NCBI GenBank assembly: GCA_038205115.1
Contig: JBBRCE010000016.1
Location: 33,617 to 97,616, forward strand
DNA from: JBBRCE01 sp038205115
Lineage (GTDB): Bacteria > Planctomycetota > Planctomycetia > Pirellulales > JBBRCE01
DNA: 64,000 nt
Direction of reading: 5' to 3'
The notes beneath the pieces are model-generated. The model worked only from the letters and a program-made list of their open reading frames with translations. It did not search any database and had not been told where the DNA came from. Below are positions 63,732 through 64,000 of this stretch, piece after piece (positions within the stretch are counted from its first letter, which is position 1; every line of letters begins with the position of its first letter). A program made the translations under genes and the position numbers.

Positions 63732-64000
63732 GGTCCTGCCTTCCGTTTGATGAATTTTGGTTCTCTGGTTTGCGACCAGAATCGCTCAGTCGTACTCGGT
63801 CGATACTTTGGACGTTGGTTTTTCGGATGCGTTAAACACGCGCGTAGGCGTTGCCAAGCAAAGCCCCAGCGCGGCGTATCGGGACCGCGCCGGGGATTGG
63901 GTTCATGGTCGACCGCCCTACGATTCAACCGGGGAATCACCAGTTGAAATACGCCGGCCGTTGTAACGTCCGTGGTCTCCACTGCGTGACCAATGGCCGA
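62080..64000. mobile_element. Left part of an integrative element carrying a serine recombinase
   Basis: Begins at about 62080, where similarity of the phage-like gene ends, and contains the recombinase gene at once. It runs off the window; the other end, the rest of the interrupted gene and any cargo are not visible. Length and autonomy are therefore unknown. Confidence 0.6.
63732..64000. other. Upstream region of the recombinase gene
   Basis: About 270 bp. A minus-strand open frame of 84 codons (63728-63982) overlaps the recombinase ATG in an ATGA junction but is Arg/Pro-rich with no recognisable fold, so I do not call it a gene. The recombinase promoter must lie here; I could not identify it. 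Confidence 0.3.

Noticed and set aside
63728..63982. 84-codon minus-strand frame overlapping the recombinase start
   Set aside because: The ATGA overlap is suggestive, but the product is Arg/Pro-rich and unlike any excisionase or regulator I know.
1..64000. tRNA, rRNA or CRISPR features
   Set aside because: No cloverleaf with a CCA-end context, no rRNA-like stretch and no regularly spaced repeats were found by eye.

Overview
The window comes from a planctomycete chromosome, most likely Pirellulales. Markers are a 1051-residue PSD1/DUF1549/DUF1553 protein with a CxxCH motif, a DUF1570 protein, a secreted heme peroxidase with the planctomycete N-terminal motif LESLESRQLMA, a small protein starting MRFTIRHLLW, DUF4139-type and secretin-N-like proteins, and YidC and MnmE of planctomycete type. 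Genes lie on both strands in short operons. I see no rRNA, tRNA or CRISPR array. All family names come from recognising motifs by eye, not from a search.

Layout. 0.3-4.7 kb: heme peroxidase and phosphosugar mutase (both minus), the latter with an orphan intrinsic terminator upstream. 5.4-6.6 kb: a promoter, a DUF6941-like gene and a hicB-hicA toxin-antitoxin pair. 6.6-14.5 kb: conserved hypotheticals, a TPR lipoprotein, DUF1570, a secreted cyclophilin, two ABC-2 permeases with no ATPase beside them, and a cyclic-nucleotide-binding protein coupled to glutamate dehydrogenase. 14.8-21.3 kb: prenyltransferase-like repeat protein, pdxA, a serine hydrolase, tilS and an MFS transporter; pdxA and the hydrolase converge on an inverted repeat that supplies both C-termini. 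21.7-22.5 kb: a zeta-toxin-like kinase overlapping a small partner. 23-33.5 kb: PSD1 protein, two Tat-exported aldo/keto reductases, aroA, an Ldh-family oxidoreductase, a glycosyltransferase-like protein and a deoxyribosyltransferase-like protein. 33.6-37.3 kb: HEPN protein and partner, then conserved hypotheticals. 37.4-43.6 kb: a heavy-metal RND efflux cluster (His/Cys-rich secreted protein, adaptor, CzcA/CusA-like pump, small lipoprotein). 43.8-52.4 kb: EcsC, DUF2252, tsaB, metallophosphoesterase, yidC (with an embedded PDZ-like domain) and mnmE.

52.4-59.4 kb is a zone of decay: a palindromic element abutting a HEAT-repeat gene and a 70-residue ORF, a DUF4139-type gene with both a nonsense codon and a 5-bp duplication frameshift, and a remnant of a third copy of a small membrane-protein family. 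61.1-64 kb holds a DUF2292 gene with a near-consensus leaderless promoter, a strong terminator, and a phage-type structural gene cut off by an element carrying a large serine recombinase; the far end of that element lies outside the window.

The points most worth following are the recombinase element inside the phage-like gene, the palindromic element at 54.0 kb, the double-lesion pseudogene, the repeat-derived protein tails, and the PDZ-like insertion in YidC.
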